A DNA stretch of 64,000 bases from Cranoglanis bouderius (GCA_023630585.1 CM042555.1:6386001-6450000); one strand, 5' to 3'. Positions 12,000-23,076 are shown, counted from the stretch's first letter. The notes: generated by a model not told the origin, from the letters alone. Translations and numbers: made by a program.

Positions 12000-12940
12000 A
12001 TAAATAAATCCTCCTCAACAGCATTTCAAAGCCACCAGTTTTTCCTAATGGCTGTAGCTGATAGTTGTTACTCTTTTTGGCCCATTGATGGTCTTGATTG
12101 TAATATGTGTTTGTCGGAGACACATGCGGTGAATGTGGGATAATCTCTGCTCAGTGTACCTCTCTTATCCACCACTACACACTAGACTCACACGAAAGGG
12201 GAATTTTCCGAGACACTATAAATGTCTGCACAGTATGCAGGCTACACTATTTAAGCTGAGCTTCTCATGCAAGTCACCATGTGAAGGTCCAAGACATTCT
12301 CTTATAATGAACTGTAATTAAGACTTGTGAGAACGAGTTGGCGGAGGTGAGAACTGATCAAAAGAATTTGTGGTGAGGGCTACTAGAGCCACATGTGAAG
12401 TGGTATACATTATTTCCATTCACACAAAAAAAAAAAACAAGAAAACTTCCCAGGTTTGACAGTTTGTGCTCTCTTTTTGCAGCACTGCTGTGAATTATTA
12501 TTATTTTTTGCGTAACCAGCTTCTGTGTATGTCATGAGTTCAGGAAATGTCAGGGCTTTTGACGTGATAGGCAGGAATAACACAGTGTTCCCTCTCAAGC
12601 TGACACACACACACACATGTCCAACCACCCCCAACTGCCCATTCACACCTCCCTCTCTCTGCCATTGCCACACCAAACCATAGACAATAACTCTTAATGT
12701 TGGGTGCAGGAGAACAGTGTGGGGCCTCATTATCCCCTCACTGCTTTAAGGCTTTCCGCTCTTCTCGCTTCCGCCCACCTACCGCTGACCTATGACTCAC
12801 AGCAGCCATCTTATTACATTAGCCCCTATCACACAGTACTGAGAGGAAACCAACACTGATTCTGCTCTCAGCAGCCTGTCGCTGGACGGATGACTGTCTA
12901 CATGCTCATGGCAACTTGTTTTAGCTTGTTGTAAATGTGG
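12000..12940. other. Non-coding, nothing recognised
   Basis: No domain-bearing reading frame or known repeat was seen. A short ACAC run lies at about 12602-12616. Confidence 0.45.
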
Positions 12941-12941
12941 A

Positions 12942-12943
<2 letters not shown>

Positions 12944-13028
<85 letters not shown>
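12944..13028. repeat. (TG)n microsatellite
   Basis: A pure run of about 42 TG dinucleotides. Confidence 0.97.
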
Positions 13029-13029
<1 letters not shown>

Positions 13030-13031
<2 letters not shown>

Positions 13032-14550
13032 ATTCCTGATGCAGTTGAGTAATGGAATGGAATATATCGAAACTTAAATGGACCAAGACTCAGCAGTTAT
13101 CTTGGGTTGAAATGGCTTTCAGTGAATACAACCAAAAGTTTTTGGATATAAATTGAAAAGAACCATCAGAATTATTTTTTAAAAAACCCTTTGCTACTAT
13201 CCAGTGCAACACTCAATTCCTTTTAAAGACAATGTGAAATCTTTCATAATGTAATAACTGATATTATTATTATTACTGATTTATTATAGTATTCAGCTTG
13301 TAAAATAGCACTTGATCCAGCAAGTTTGTGTCATGAAACATCTTTTTTTTTTTTCTTTATATTGTGCCTCAACATTTAATCATGCGGACAGCTTAATGAA
13401 GCCACGAGAGATGAAATCAAGGTCATATTTATGCAGGATATAAGCTATTTTATCAGCGTTTTAATTCAATTTATTAAATTATTAAAAAATATTTTTTTTG
13501 ATTTTTGCTAATTCAATATATTCTCCTGTAAAGGAAACATGCTCATGTTTTGAAGTATAAGCTTACTAAGCACTCGTCTGGTACACTTATGGTTAATTCA
13601 TTTTAACTTTTAATTTTATCCATAAAACCTTCGGACCTGGAGGCACATAACTCAACTGTAGTTAAATTATTCCCTTAGGACAGAAGCATATATAATGAAA
13701 ACTTGTTTTAATCACATTTGCATATTATCAATGTTAAGAAACAATTGTTTTCACCAATTAAAAATGTAAGGCTTCCTCACATTAAAAAAATCTGAGTTTA
13801 TCTTCTGGACGACACACAGAGGCACAAAAGTCACTGGATTTTAATTTATGGAACTTAATTTAGTTTATGGAAAAGCAACAATCAGTTATTGATACCGATG
13901 AATCATTCACAATATTGAGGACATGAACTAACAAGGTAAAAAGATCACTTTTCACCTCAGGTGGTTTTTAATCCTTTAAAACTCTCAGGACCAGTTGGAG
14001 GGTCACACTTACATTCCACACACATACCTTTCCTATTAGTTTAACTGAAGTTGTGAAATAATTAATAGCAGTTACTAAATAATATGCTTTTGCATCAATA
14101 TCTGAGTAATAAATTGTGAGGTTTAAGGTGTTAAGGTTATGGTTTCATGCCATAATACACAAGTCTAACCTGCATGGATATTCTCTATAATGTTCAATAT
14201 TCCGCAACATTTTCACAACATCATGCCCTGATTCGTCATGCAGTCACTAATTCTAATCTGTGGCTTAATTACAGTTTGAATAATTCATCATCTGTGCCCT
14301 GGGCTCTGACAGGAAGACTAATAGAGTGAAAAGTCTGCTTCTAAATTTGTTGCCACCATTTCCTGAAGAGAGTAAAACCAGGAGCCACGTAATTCATGAC
14401 ACCATTCATAGGGAATTGTAGTCATAGGCGACTCATTACGGTGTCTGTGATTCAGCTTCATCACTTTTGGGATTGTATTTAATTGATTACAATCTCAGGA
14501 AGTGGAAGTGTCGTTTTTCGTGGCTTCACAAAGTGTCTCATTGTGGAAAA
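13030..14550. other. Non-coding; possible conserved block near 14220-14540
   Basis: Mostly AT-rich sequence. The last 300 bases are low in simple repeats, contain many TAATTA/ATTA cores and look like unique sequence, so this is a candidate conserved non-coding element. Conservation cannot be judged from the window. Confidence 0.3.
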
Positions 14551-14554
14551 AAGT

Positions 14555-15342
14555 TACAAAACGTTGAGAGCAAAAGTTTGCATACTCTTCTACTAAAAGG
14601 AAAATCAAAGAAATATATTTTAACCATCAAAATATTTCAGAAATAACAATAAAATGATGCTTGTTAAGCTGTTATGCTAAGGAATAAAACACAATGGGCT
14701 GTGCTATTATAGGAAAATAATTAATGATGGGGTGGTGTGGTTTCTGAGTTTCCAATAACAGCACTATAATAATAAGTGTTTTATTCCTCATAAACCACAG
14801 CAACTTGCCAACAATTACATTTTTTTTTATTTATTAAGGAACAACACCATACTTTTTTGTTCATAGTTACATTTCATGTTAGTTATGGTTACCATTACAG
14901 TATATCATATATAGACGTTGTTCCACCACCAGAGTCTCCTTTTTTCTCTCTTGAAGTGTATAAAACAAAAAAGTAACTATTCTTGCTTCAGAGAAAGCAG
15001 AAAGCCCTCTTTACTCAAGACTTTCCTGTGTTGGAAAATGTAAAGTTACAACTTTACCTCGGACGGTTACAAAGCACTGACAATGGAGACTCCTTCCAAA
15101 AAAATGCCAAATAATCATCTCCTCACAGAAAACCTCACCATATCAGTTACTTGCAACTGGAGCTACTGTCAAAGCTGCTGATATAGAATTAATTAACACC
15201 TTCTGACCAATCAGAATCAAGAATTCAACAGCTTTACATATTAACAATAAAAAAAAAATAAATCACATATTAGTTCAAACTGTAAAATAAGAGCTCTATA
15301 TTGCTTTTTTCCATCCCAGATGCAAACATTTGCACTTAACTG
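14555..15342. mobile_element. Tc1/mariner-type terminal repeats enclosing hairpin copy C
   Basis: The left end holds GCAAAAGTTTGCATACTC and the right end GATGCAAACATTTGCACTTA then ACTGTATATA, whose complement begins TACAGTTAAGTGCAAATG. The two ends are therefore diverged inverted repeats with a TA at the right edge. Nearly all of the interior is a copy of the hairpin repeat family rather than transposase, so either the hairpin repeat inserted into a short element or the two evolved as one composite. Confidence 0.5.
14667..15232 (+). repeat. Hairpin repeat family, copy C (near full length)
   Basis: One of the most complete copies. Modules in order: AGGAATAAAACAC, ATTATAGGAAAATAATTAAT, GGGGTGGTGTGG, TTTCCAATAACAGCAC, GTGTTTTATTCCTC, CCACAGCAACTTGCC, GAACAACACCATAC, TTACAACTTTACCTC, GTTACAAAGCACTGAC, GGAGACTCCTTCC, CTACTGTCAAAGCTGCTG, TTAATTAACACCTTCTGACC and AATCAGAATCAAGAATTCAA. 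The first part folds on itself as an inverted repeat. No coding capacity. Confidence 0.75.
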
Positions 15343-15344
15343 TA

Positions 15345-17090
15345 TATACACATAGATGTTGCATTTGTTAGCAGCACTTCTTTTAGTGCCCTCTCATGTT
15401 ATATGGTAATTATATAATAATAATAGCTAAGATTAACTCTAGGTTTGATGAAACTCTGGGTTTCCCTCTACATAGTACATAGGTTAAGGTTTTTAGCTAG
15501 AAAAGAGCAATGTCTGCCATCTTGCAGTCGTCTGTGTCCTTGGTTCTGCTGGAATTCATTTATGTCATATTTAAGGAATGTTCCTACACAGATATAGAGG
15601 TCTGGCCCAGGCTAGGCTGTAGCCTCGCGCTAGCATAAACCACCACATTCTGAGCTGACAGGTGTTTGGTGCACAGCAGAGCCAAGTGGAATTTTTGATT
15701 GAAACTGTTTGGAGGACATGCCAGGAAGTGTGACTGGAAACTGTAATACTGGTCATCTTTATTTCTCATGGTGATGAGCTTCTATTTCAAAACACTGCAC
15801 ACAGCATGTGTCAAGTGCATGTTCAATTTGTAGTAGAATTAATTCTTTCATTGCAAAAGTTCTGTTTATGTAACTTCTCAGCGCCTTTGAATGCTTTATT
15901 TTGGTTTCTGCTTATATAAAGCTGCAGGGCCTTTGAAGCTACTATTTAGTAATTATATAAAATGAGTAGACTCATTTTTCTGCATCTACAATTGAGCTCA
16001 AATGATAATCTTTCACATTCTTCACACATGTTTTAGTGATTAAAAATGTCTGGATAATGTCTGGAATCAATGATATAGTGTTGCACATTTAAAGCTGTTT
16101 TCAAGATTTATTTTAATGAAATAAAAAAAAATCTAATCTTTCATCAACATGCTGGTCTACTTTCACTTTGGTTAATGGTTTCCTACTGTTATGCTGAAAT
16201 CGGCGCATGACTACACTGTAAAACATGATAGCCCCATTAAGTTATGTGAACTTATTTCTTCTCTTTAACTCTAATTGTCAAGTTTTGGATACTGAACTCA
16301 AGTTTATAAGTTTTCACAAATTAAACTTAAAGTAATCCATTGTCTTGACTTGGAAAACTTTTTGAGTTGAAACAAAGGTCATCTTCAAGTCGAGTTTACT
16401 CACATTTTGAAACCTGACTGTTTGAGATATCAGTGAAATATATATCAGTGATATATTTGTGAAATATCTTCTCCTATTAAACACCATTATACTACACTTG
16501 TAGTGTCCCCTTGTGACATCAGTGTGGCATAACACAGAAATAACAAAAACACAGCACCAATCAACAATTTAGTACCAGAATATTTCAATGTAAACATATT
16601 GAACATGTTTCTAGGTGGGGTCAAGTGTTCCCCAACCACTGAACTATGGATCTGAGTGATATAGTCATTCTGAATGGGCTTGATTAGATGACTTGCATCT
16701 GTTTTCGCTCTAAACATGCAATTATTCTGAAAACTGACAAATATCAAGCTGCACAGAATCCCAGGCTGTGTTATTGTTATTTATTGATGCTTCAGGAAAA
16801 GTGTTCCTCCACAAATCAGCAAATCAAGTGAAAGCCAGTTTGCCATTACAAACATCCTGTCAGGCCTGATTAGAAATTATGTGCAGTACACAATGTAACT
16901 AAGACTCTTCACATATTGTTCACTGTGTATAGGTATGGATGGATGACGAGGCATCAGAAAACTGCGCAGTGTGCCCTGTCTGACTCATCGCTCCCACATT
17001 ACTGCAAACATAGCAAAAGCAAACTGTGCAGAGAGCAGAGCATTTGGTTTAGTCTGCTGTTTATTTTGCAAGGCCCCATAGCCCTGCTGT
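15345..17090. other. Non-coding, nothing recognised
   Basis: AT-rich unique-looking sequence with short frames only. No repeat ends or RNA genes were seen. Confidence 0.45.
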
Positions 17091-17095
17091 TACAG

Positions 17096-17300
17096 CCAAT
17101 CAAAATCCAGGGATGTGCCAATCGCCCAGTCTCGTCCGGGCCTTGGAGCGCGAGGATGACGATATCGGTGAGGAAGAAGACCGGTTGTCAAGGTGATCGG
17201 AACTGAATGGAAGAGTCCACTGGTTGGCATGGCAACTCGAGAACAGCCGGAGGGAAGGTTCATTATAAGCAGCACGATGCTATGCCAAAACAATCAACCG
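17096..17300 (+). promoter_or_regulatory. Promoter-like block: two CCAAT boxes, X-box, TATA-like
   Basis: Two direct CCAATC boxes (17096, 17118) precede a CpG-bearing stretch. A nearly perfect RFX X-box palindrome GTTGGCATGGCAAC lies at 17223-17236 and a TATAAG at 17264-17269, about 28 bases further on. The block is GC-richer than its surroundings. A plus-strand start near 17295 would be expected, but no recognisable exon follows before the LTR element at 17611. The motifs are seen; function is inferred. Confidence 0.3.
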
Positions 17301-17605
17301 ACAAAGGTGTTTGAAGTCGAATAGTTCTTTGTATCTAATAGTTCACCCTTATATGTCTGAAGGAGAGAAAGAGAGAGAAAAGATGAAAGGTTTTCAGATA
17401 GTTTCACTGTGGCACAAAAATTACTTTTTAATCACTTGTGGGAGTTTGCAGGTGCAAACTTTTCAACGTTTTCTTTTAAATGACACTTTTGAAATATGCT
17501 GAAACTCAGGACCCTTCCCTGGGGAACTACTTCTTACTGACTCGTCAGTCCAGCGTTCACTCATTCATACACTATGGTTCTCCAGCACTGCTCTCTATTT
17601 CCATG

Positions 17606-17610
17606 TTATG
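17606..17610. repeat. Target-site duplication of LTR element, left
   Basis: TTATG immediately precedes the left LTR and is repeated at 24063-24067 right after the other LTR. A 5-bp duplication is usual for Ty3/gypsy-type integrases. Confidence 0.9.
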
Positions 17611-18469
17611 TGTTATGTTCCCACAGAAAGTAAGGTCTAGGGTGAGTGTAAGAACAATAACAATTAAAATTGCAGGTTGATTGGATTATGGTGATGGTGG
17701 ATATGAGTAGGACAGGAGGGTAGAGGTAGGGTTATCACTTTATTTCCTGACATATAACAGGACTGGCATTTACAGACAGGCACAGGACAACCACAAAACA
17801 AGGGCAAAAGGGGAACTAGTCTCACCCGAGAGAGAGAACATGGATGGTGCCAAAGAAATGAACATAGTAAAACAAGACTACACTAGGCTGTATTTGAAGT
17901 AGCTAACCTGACTGCAAATAACATAACACAAAACTAACTAACTACACTAGGCTAAGCTAACAAGAAATACAAAGGTGGCACCCGCCCTCTAGCCTAGGGT
18001 GTCTAGACATTCAACACACCTGCGTGGTGGGATGTAGGTGCGCGCACAATCTTACCTGTTCTCAAACCAAGGGAGCTAGTATGAGGGTAGCAGGGAAACA
18101 AAGCAACAAACAAGCCAACAATCAAAAACAACAGGCTAACAGGCTAACAGGCTAACAGTGAGCCAAGAGGCTAACAGTCTAACAGTGAGCCAAGAGACTA
18201 ACAGTCTAACAGTGAGCCAAGAGACGAACAGTCTAACAGTGAGCCAAGTGACTAACACAAGGGCTTCAATGTGCTGCTTTTAAATGGACAGTTCCGCCTC
18301 TTTTGGCCGGGTTCCTGCCTTCCATTGGTCAGGTCTTGTGAACCAGTTAATGGTGATTGCCACAGGGCTCCACCTATGAAAAGATAGCTAGAGACAGAAG
18401 GGCAAACAAACAGTGGAAAAACAGGAGCAGACAGGGAGCAGACAAATGCAAACACTCTGACACGTAACA
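17611..18469 (-). repeat. 3' LTR (859 bp)
   Basis: It begins TGTTA and ends TAACA on the plus strand. It matches the other LTR at nearly every aligned base outside the tandem array; I count about five substitutions and one small complex indel. On the coding strand a TTTAAAA TATA-like motif lies at about 18277-18284 and an AATAAA signal at 17739-17744. It carries four units of the 27-bp repeat. Confidence 0.95.
18158..18256. repeat. 27-bp tandem array in 3' LTR, 4 units
   Basis: Units start at 18158, 18185, 18212 and 18239, each beginning GTGAGCCAAG. Three shorter AGGCTAAC units precede them. The matching array in the other LTR has nine units. Confidence 0.9.
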
Positions 18470-18483
18470 CGCCCTCCCCAAAG
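18470..18483 (-). promoter_or_regulatory. Polypurine tract
   Basis: On the minus strand CTTTGGGGAGGGCG lies immediately before the 3' LTR start TGTTACG. It has the position and composition of the plus-strand primer of LTR elements. Confidence 0.8.
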
Positions 18484-18540
18484 AGCAAACATGTTTGCGA
18501 AAAAAAACATAGGGTTACTACACAAACTCTTCGGTTCCTC

Positions 18541-18834
18541 TTAGATATGTGAAAGTGCATCAGCAACAACATTTTCAGAACCTTTCTTGTGCTTTGTTTC
18601 TATGTTAAAGTTTTGTACTAGTAGGGACCATCTCATGAGCCTTTGGTTTTGGTTATACATATGGGACAAAAATACCAGTGGGTTATGGTTTGTGTACACG
18701 GTGACAGGTAGAGAACTGGAACCAACATAAACTTCAAAGAACTGTAAAGCTAACAATAATGCTAGCGCTTCCTGTTCTATAGTATATCTATACTTGCTTG
18801 CCAAGGTAGGTAACAGTTGCTTGGGCAAACTCAC
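18541..18834 (-). pseudogene. pol: RNase H domain, N-terminally truncated
   Basis: RNase H would degrade the RNA strand of the RNA:DNA hybrid during reverse transcription. The recognisable part starts at KYRYTIEQEALALLLALQFF and runs through VYTNHNPLVFL to a C-terminal KGSENVVADALSHI, close to the usual end of the gypsy-type domain. The first dozen or so codons of this open frame overlap the end of the RT gene out of frame and are not real. The first catalytic aspartate region is missing. The acidic residue normally found in the T-D-H-N-P-L motif is N here. Enzyme activity is therefore very unlikely. The frame ends about 60 bases before the polypurine tract. Confidence 0.85.
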
Positions 18835-19618
18835 ACTTTGCCAAGTTTAGTGTCAGGGATGCTTGTTCTAGTCTTTTAAAAACCATCTCTAGCACATCTA
18901 AATGAGTGGGCCACTCCATAGTGTAGATGACAAGGTCATCTAAATAAGCTGAGCAGTTTGGGACATCTGACAACACAATGTTAACTAGCCACTGGAAGGC
19001 ATTTTGAAGTCCAAATGGCATAACAGTATACTGCAGGAAACTATCAGGTGTGACAAAAGCGGAAATTTCTGATGCACGAGTAGTCAGTGGCACCTGCCAA
19101 TAACCCTTAAGGAAATCCAACTTCGACACAAAATGAGCTGAACCAACATTGTCTATACAGTCTTCTATCCTAGGCAAAGGATATGAATCAGGGACTGTAA
19201 GGGCATTAACACGCCAGTGATCAGTACACAACCGATATGAATGATCCGCCTTAGGAACCAGTAAGCAAGGTGAACTCCATGGGCTACAACTTGGTTTGGC
19301 TAACCCATGCTCCAACAAATACTTCATTTCTTCCTTCATGGCTGCTCTCTTAGTTGCATTAATACAGTAAGCATGCTGTTTAATGGGTGTAGTAGTGGTA
19401 ACTTGTATGTCATGCTGCAGGACCATTGTCTGGGAAGGAACATTTTGATAAATGCTAGAGAACTTACAAATTAGGTTCTCAACATCTGCCTTCTGGTGGT
19501 CAGGCAAATGACCTAGGAGGGAAGACAGGTTAGACAACATTTCAGAATTTGAAAGTCTGCAAAAGGTTTGAGGTACATGTCGTAGCACTAACCCATCTGA
19601 ATCCTCAACAATATGCTC
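18788..19618 (-). pseudogene. pol: Reverse transcriptase domain
   Basis: The frame is open from 19618, just after a TAA at 19619-19621, to a stop at 18788. The RT would copy element RNA into DNA in the cytoplasmic particle. Visible Ty3/gypsy-type motifs are SPWSSPCLLVPK, NALTVPDSYPLPRIED, KLDFLKGYWQVPL, MPFGLQNA and the catalytic SAYLDDLVIY box, so the YxDD residues are intact. After MPFGLQNA the sequence goes directly to FQWL, about three residues shorter than usual. It stops right after VTYLG: the thumb/connection region is deleted and RNase H continues in another frame. RT lies downstream of integrase, unlike normal gypsy elements. Confidence 0.92.
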
Positions 19619-19936
19619 TTACCTGCTATCAGGTACCACTATCAACCCAACAGAAGAGGCTTGATCATTGCATGTGTCCGGTGGACCAGAAGCAGAGAGG
19701 TCTTCACAATTATGATATGCTTTCAGCATGTTAATGTGACAGACACGTGTCTTGCGTTTACGGTCAGGAGTACAGATAACATAGTCAGTGTCACTAACTT
19801 TTTCCTTGACTAGGTATGGCCCAGAAAATTTGGCAGACAGAGATGAACCAGGAATTGGAAGTAAAACCATTACTCTATCACCAGGCTGGAATTTCCTGGG
19901 AACTGCTTTCCTGTCATACAACTGCTTCATCCGATT
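19619..19936 (-). pseudogene. pol: Integrase C-terminal GPY/F module
   Basis: This segment continues in the same frame after the TAA at 19937-19939 and ends at a second in-frame TAA at 19619-19621. It opens with RMKQLYDRKAVPRKFQPGD and holds FSGPYLVKEKV and VCHINMLKAY, the GPY/F chromodomain-like module that ends Ty3/gypsy and gammaretrovirus-type integrases. Ty1/copia integrases lack it, which is the best evidence that this element is of gypsy ancestry despite its gene order. The two flanking stops look like point mutations because frame is kept throughout. Confidence 0.9.
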
Positions 19937-22160
19937 TTAAGACATCTCTAGGGCTTCACGGGCTAAGGTACAGGCTTTGTGAAGACGCTCACGGAACTTG
20001 CTCACATAGTCTAAAACATTATGCTGGTTATCAACATCTAGGAATCTCTCTTTGAGAGCCTTCAGAGGTCCTCGAACTGAGTGGCCAAAAACAAGCTCTG
20101 CAGGGCTAAATCCAAGTGATTCTTGGACAGCTTCTCGGACTGCAAACGCCACAAGGGGCACCCCTTCATCCCAGTCTTGTTCAGTGTCTAGGCAGTACTT
20201 CCAAAGCATAGACTTCAAAGACTGGTGAAATCTCTCCAAGGCCCCTTGAGACTCAGGGTGATAAGGGCTGGACACCTGGTGAGCAATGTTTAGCATTTTC
20301 ATAACCTGTACAAACAGCTTGGATAAAAAGTTAGTTCCTCGATCCGTCTGGACAACTTCAGGCAAACCAAAAGTGGTGAAAAACTTTATAAGTGCTTTAA
20401 CCACAACAGGGGTAGTAATTCTGCGTAAGGGAACAGCTTCCGGGAAACGGGTAGCGGCACACATTATCGTAAGTAAATATTGATTCCCAGACTTCATTCT
20501 AGGCAGAGGGCCAATACAGTCAACAAGGACACGATCAAAAGGCTCCCCAAGTACAGGGATAGGGAAAAGGGGAGCTGGAGGGATGATTTGATTTGGCTTC
20601 CCAGTACATTGGCAAACATGGCAAGACCGACAGAATTGCACTACATCTTTCCTAAGAGCAGGCCAAAAGAAATGTTTAAGAATACGTGAGTAAGTCTTTT
20701 TGATGCCTAAATGTCCTGACCAAGGGTGATCATGGGCTACCTGAAGTACATGTTGCCTGTATACAGAAGGTACCACAATCTGAAAGACACTGTCCAAATC
20801 TCCATCACTCTGAGGAGACCATTTGCGCATGAGAAGACCCTGTTCTACAAAAAATGCTACCTGTCTTTTCACCATCTCTTCAGGGCTGTACACAGATGAG
20901 AAACATTTCTCTAGGCTAAGGTCAGCTTTCTGAGCTTCAATAAGTTGATTACGGTTAACAGGTAGCTCAAAAAACTTAGCATTGATGAGATTTTTACCCT
21001 GTCCAATCTGAGTTGGTTCTACAGAACAAACAGAGGTAGGAGACAAAATAGGCTCTACTACAGCATCGTCTGTGAGAAAGGAATCTGATAGATCAACCAC
21101 ATCTTCCAAAAGACGAGCTTTAGCACGCGTCACCACACAGGCAGGGAAAACGGTGGGGTGATCGCGAGACAGATCATCTGGTATGGGACAGTCTGCAGGG
21201 CTCTCCAGAACTTCTAAGATGGGAAGAACTTTGCCTCCAGCTATGTCATTCCCCAGAATGAATGTAATGCCTTCCATGGGTAAAGACTGACATACTGCTA
21301 CTCTAAATATCCCTGTAGCTATACCTGAGCACAAAGAGACATGGTGTAGAGGAACCCTAATATAGTGCATAGTAATCCCCTTACAAAAGACATGTGTTCC
21401 ACAGAATGACTGCTCTGAAAAGGGTAAAACTCCAGCCAAAATGAATGACTGAGTAGCCCTAGTATCACGAAGGATTTTAACAGGGACTGGGGTCTGCTTC
21501 TTACCTACCAAAGAAACAGCACCATCTGTTACAAAAGGGCTATATCTAAAATCGATAGACTCTTTAGCATCATCCTGCTGAACAGAAACAGGAGAAAGAG
21601 TGTTAACTAGAGCAATGCTCTGAGACTGACTAGGGTACTGCTTTTGCTTTTCCTGTTTCCTTTTTAAACTTACACAATTTGCAATTATGTGTCCAGGCTT
21701 ATGGCAATAAAAGCATACTGACGAGCTAGGAGGGGAATTTGACCGGCTAGACTGAACTGTTTTAGACTGGCGATCAGTCAGTAAAGAAGGTTCTACCTTG
21801 GTCTGCTTGTACACATTCTTGTGTGTCAGAACAAACTCATCAGCTAATACAGCAGCTTCTGACATGGAGGAAACCTTCCTCTCATTGAGATATACCACTA
21901 TGCGATCAGGTAAACAGTTTTTAAATTCTTCAAGCAAAAACAGCTCCCGTAGAGAGCCAAGGTCATTAGCCTTACTCGCAGAACACCATTTATCCAACAA
22001 AGTCTCTTTCTCCCTTGCAAACTCTACATAGGTCTGTGTAGGAACTTTCTTAAGATTTCTAAACCTTTGCCTGTAGGCTTCAGGTACCAACTCATAAGCA
22101 CGGAGTATAGTGGCTTTCACTAGCTCATATTGCAAGCTATCCTGTAAGGATAATGAACAC
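19937..22160 (-). pseudogene. pol: Gag C-terminus, zinc knuckle, protease and integrase core
   Basis: Residues are numbered from the ATG at 22135. The capsid C-terminal region is at 1-105, with LVKATILRAYELVPEAYRQR. A CCHC zinc knuckle is at 141-154. The aspartic protease is at about 217-303: its active-site triplet at 224-226 reads D-T-R instead of the family's D-T-G, and ILGNDIAGGKV lies near its end. A linker with VFPACVVTRA follows. The integrase H2C2 zinc finger (HPWSGHLG, CRSCHVC) is at about 470-509, and the core has an intact triad D539, D598, E634 (D-35-E). A TAA then interrupts the frame before the C-terminal module. No RT lies between protease and integrase. The frame is open upstream of the ATG as far as the gag frameshift. 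Confidence 0.92.
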
Positions 22161-22968
22161 TTCCTGAGTGAACTTCCTGAGCTTTTCCTACTAACTTACA
22201 CTGGAGCAGAAAAGACCAGACCTCTTTAGGCCAATTTAAGGCTATGGCTATACGCTCAAATACACTAAAATAAGTGTCTACCTCAGCTTCTCGGAAAGGA
22301 GGAACCAACACAATGTTCTTACTTACATCGAAAGTGGTTGTGGATGTGGCAGTGCGAGCAGAACGACGCATAGGGACAGGCCTTACAGGAGGTACAGGCG
22401 GAGAGGACAGCAGCAGATGAGGGGACGACAGGTTAGCCGAGTGGGCAGCGGTCTGTGAAGTGATCTTCATCTCTTCCAAGTCCAACTGCCGTAATCGAAC
22501 TTCTCTGTCTACATCAAGTTCCATCTTGCACACAGCTATCCTAAGCTCCATCTCTGCTTTACGGGCCTCTGCCTTTTCTTGAGCCTCCATTTGGAGACGT
22601 GCAATACACACCTTGGCACGGGCCTCATCCCTAGATCCTGGAGAAAAGGAAGGAGAAAAAGGATCAAAGCGGGGTAGCGTAGCTCTAGCTCCGACCTCAG
22701 GCTCAGCCAACTCTGCAGCTGAAGTCACAGAAGCAGTGTTGAGCTCCACCCCACTAGCCACAATAGTATCCACAGTTGGAGAACGCTCCGGAACTCCAAA
22801 TTCTAGCAACTTAGTGAGGGCCTTGCTCCGAATCTCCCTCTTAACTAAGCTCCTAGAAACTGGTACACAATAGTAAGCAGCTATCTCTAGTAGGTCATCC
22901 TTCCAACACTTCTCAAGCACATCCAGACTTGGAGAAACAATGAATGCTTGCAAGTCAAAAGTTGCCAT
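22120..22968 (-). pseudogene. gag: Gag N-terminal part
   Basis: The likely start is the ATG at 22968, giving MATFDLQAFIVSPSLDVLEK; an upstream in-frame ATG at 23052 is less convincing because it lies almost in the primer region. Gag builds the particle. Seen in order: a helical N-terminal domain with KCWKDDLLEIAAYYCVPV, a proline/serine-rich linker, a charged Lys/Glu-rich predicted coiled coil (about residues 118-170 from this start) and the start of a capsid domain (FSVFERIAIALNWPKEVWSF). The frame is lost near 22172 because ACTTCCTGAG is duplicated with a 13-base offset. The rest of gag continues in the next frame. Codons 3' of the duplication, to the stop at 22120, are out of frame. Confidence 0.85.
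22159..22181. repeat. 13-bp tandem duplication causing gag frameshift
   Basis: ACTTCCTGAG occurs at 22159-22168 and again at 22172-22181, a 13-base offset. Thirteen is not a multiple of three, and this is exactly where gag changes frame. Confidence 0.75.
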
Positions 22969-23056
22969 GCTTTCCAGTCTTACACAGCCAAGCAAAACTC
23001 TATGAAGCTTCAAGTTCACAGCAATAATCCAATTATTTCCTATCCTTTCCAATCAA

Positions 23057-23074
23057 ATCCTGGATGAGCCCCCA
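23057..23074 (-). promoter_or_regulatory. Primer binding site, tRNA-Pro-like
   Basis: On the minus strand TGGGGGCTCATCCAGGAT starts two bases after the 5' LTR. The classical proline-tRNA primer site of murine leukaemia virus is TGGGGGCTCGTCCGGGAT; the two differences are G to A at CpG positions. Confidence 0.8.
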
Positions 23075-23076
23075 CT

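Noticed and set aside
19549..22873. Plus-strand frames inside the retrotransposon
   Set aside because: Antisense shadows of the minus-strand gag and pol sequence without motifs.
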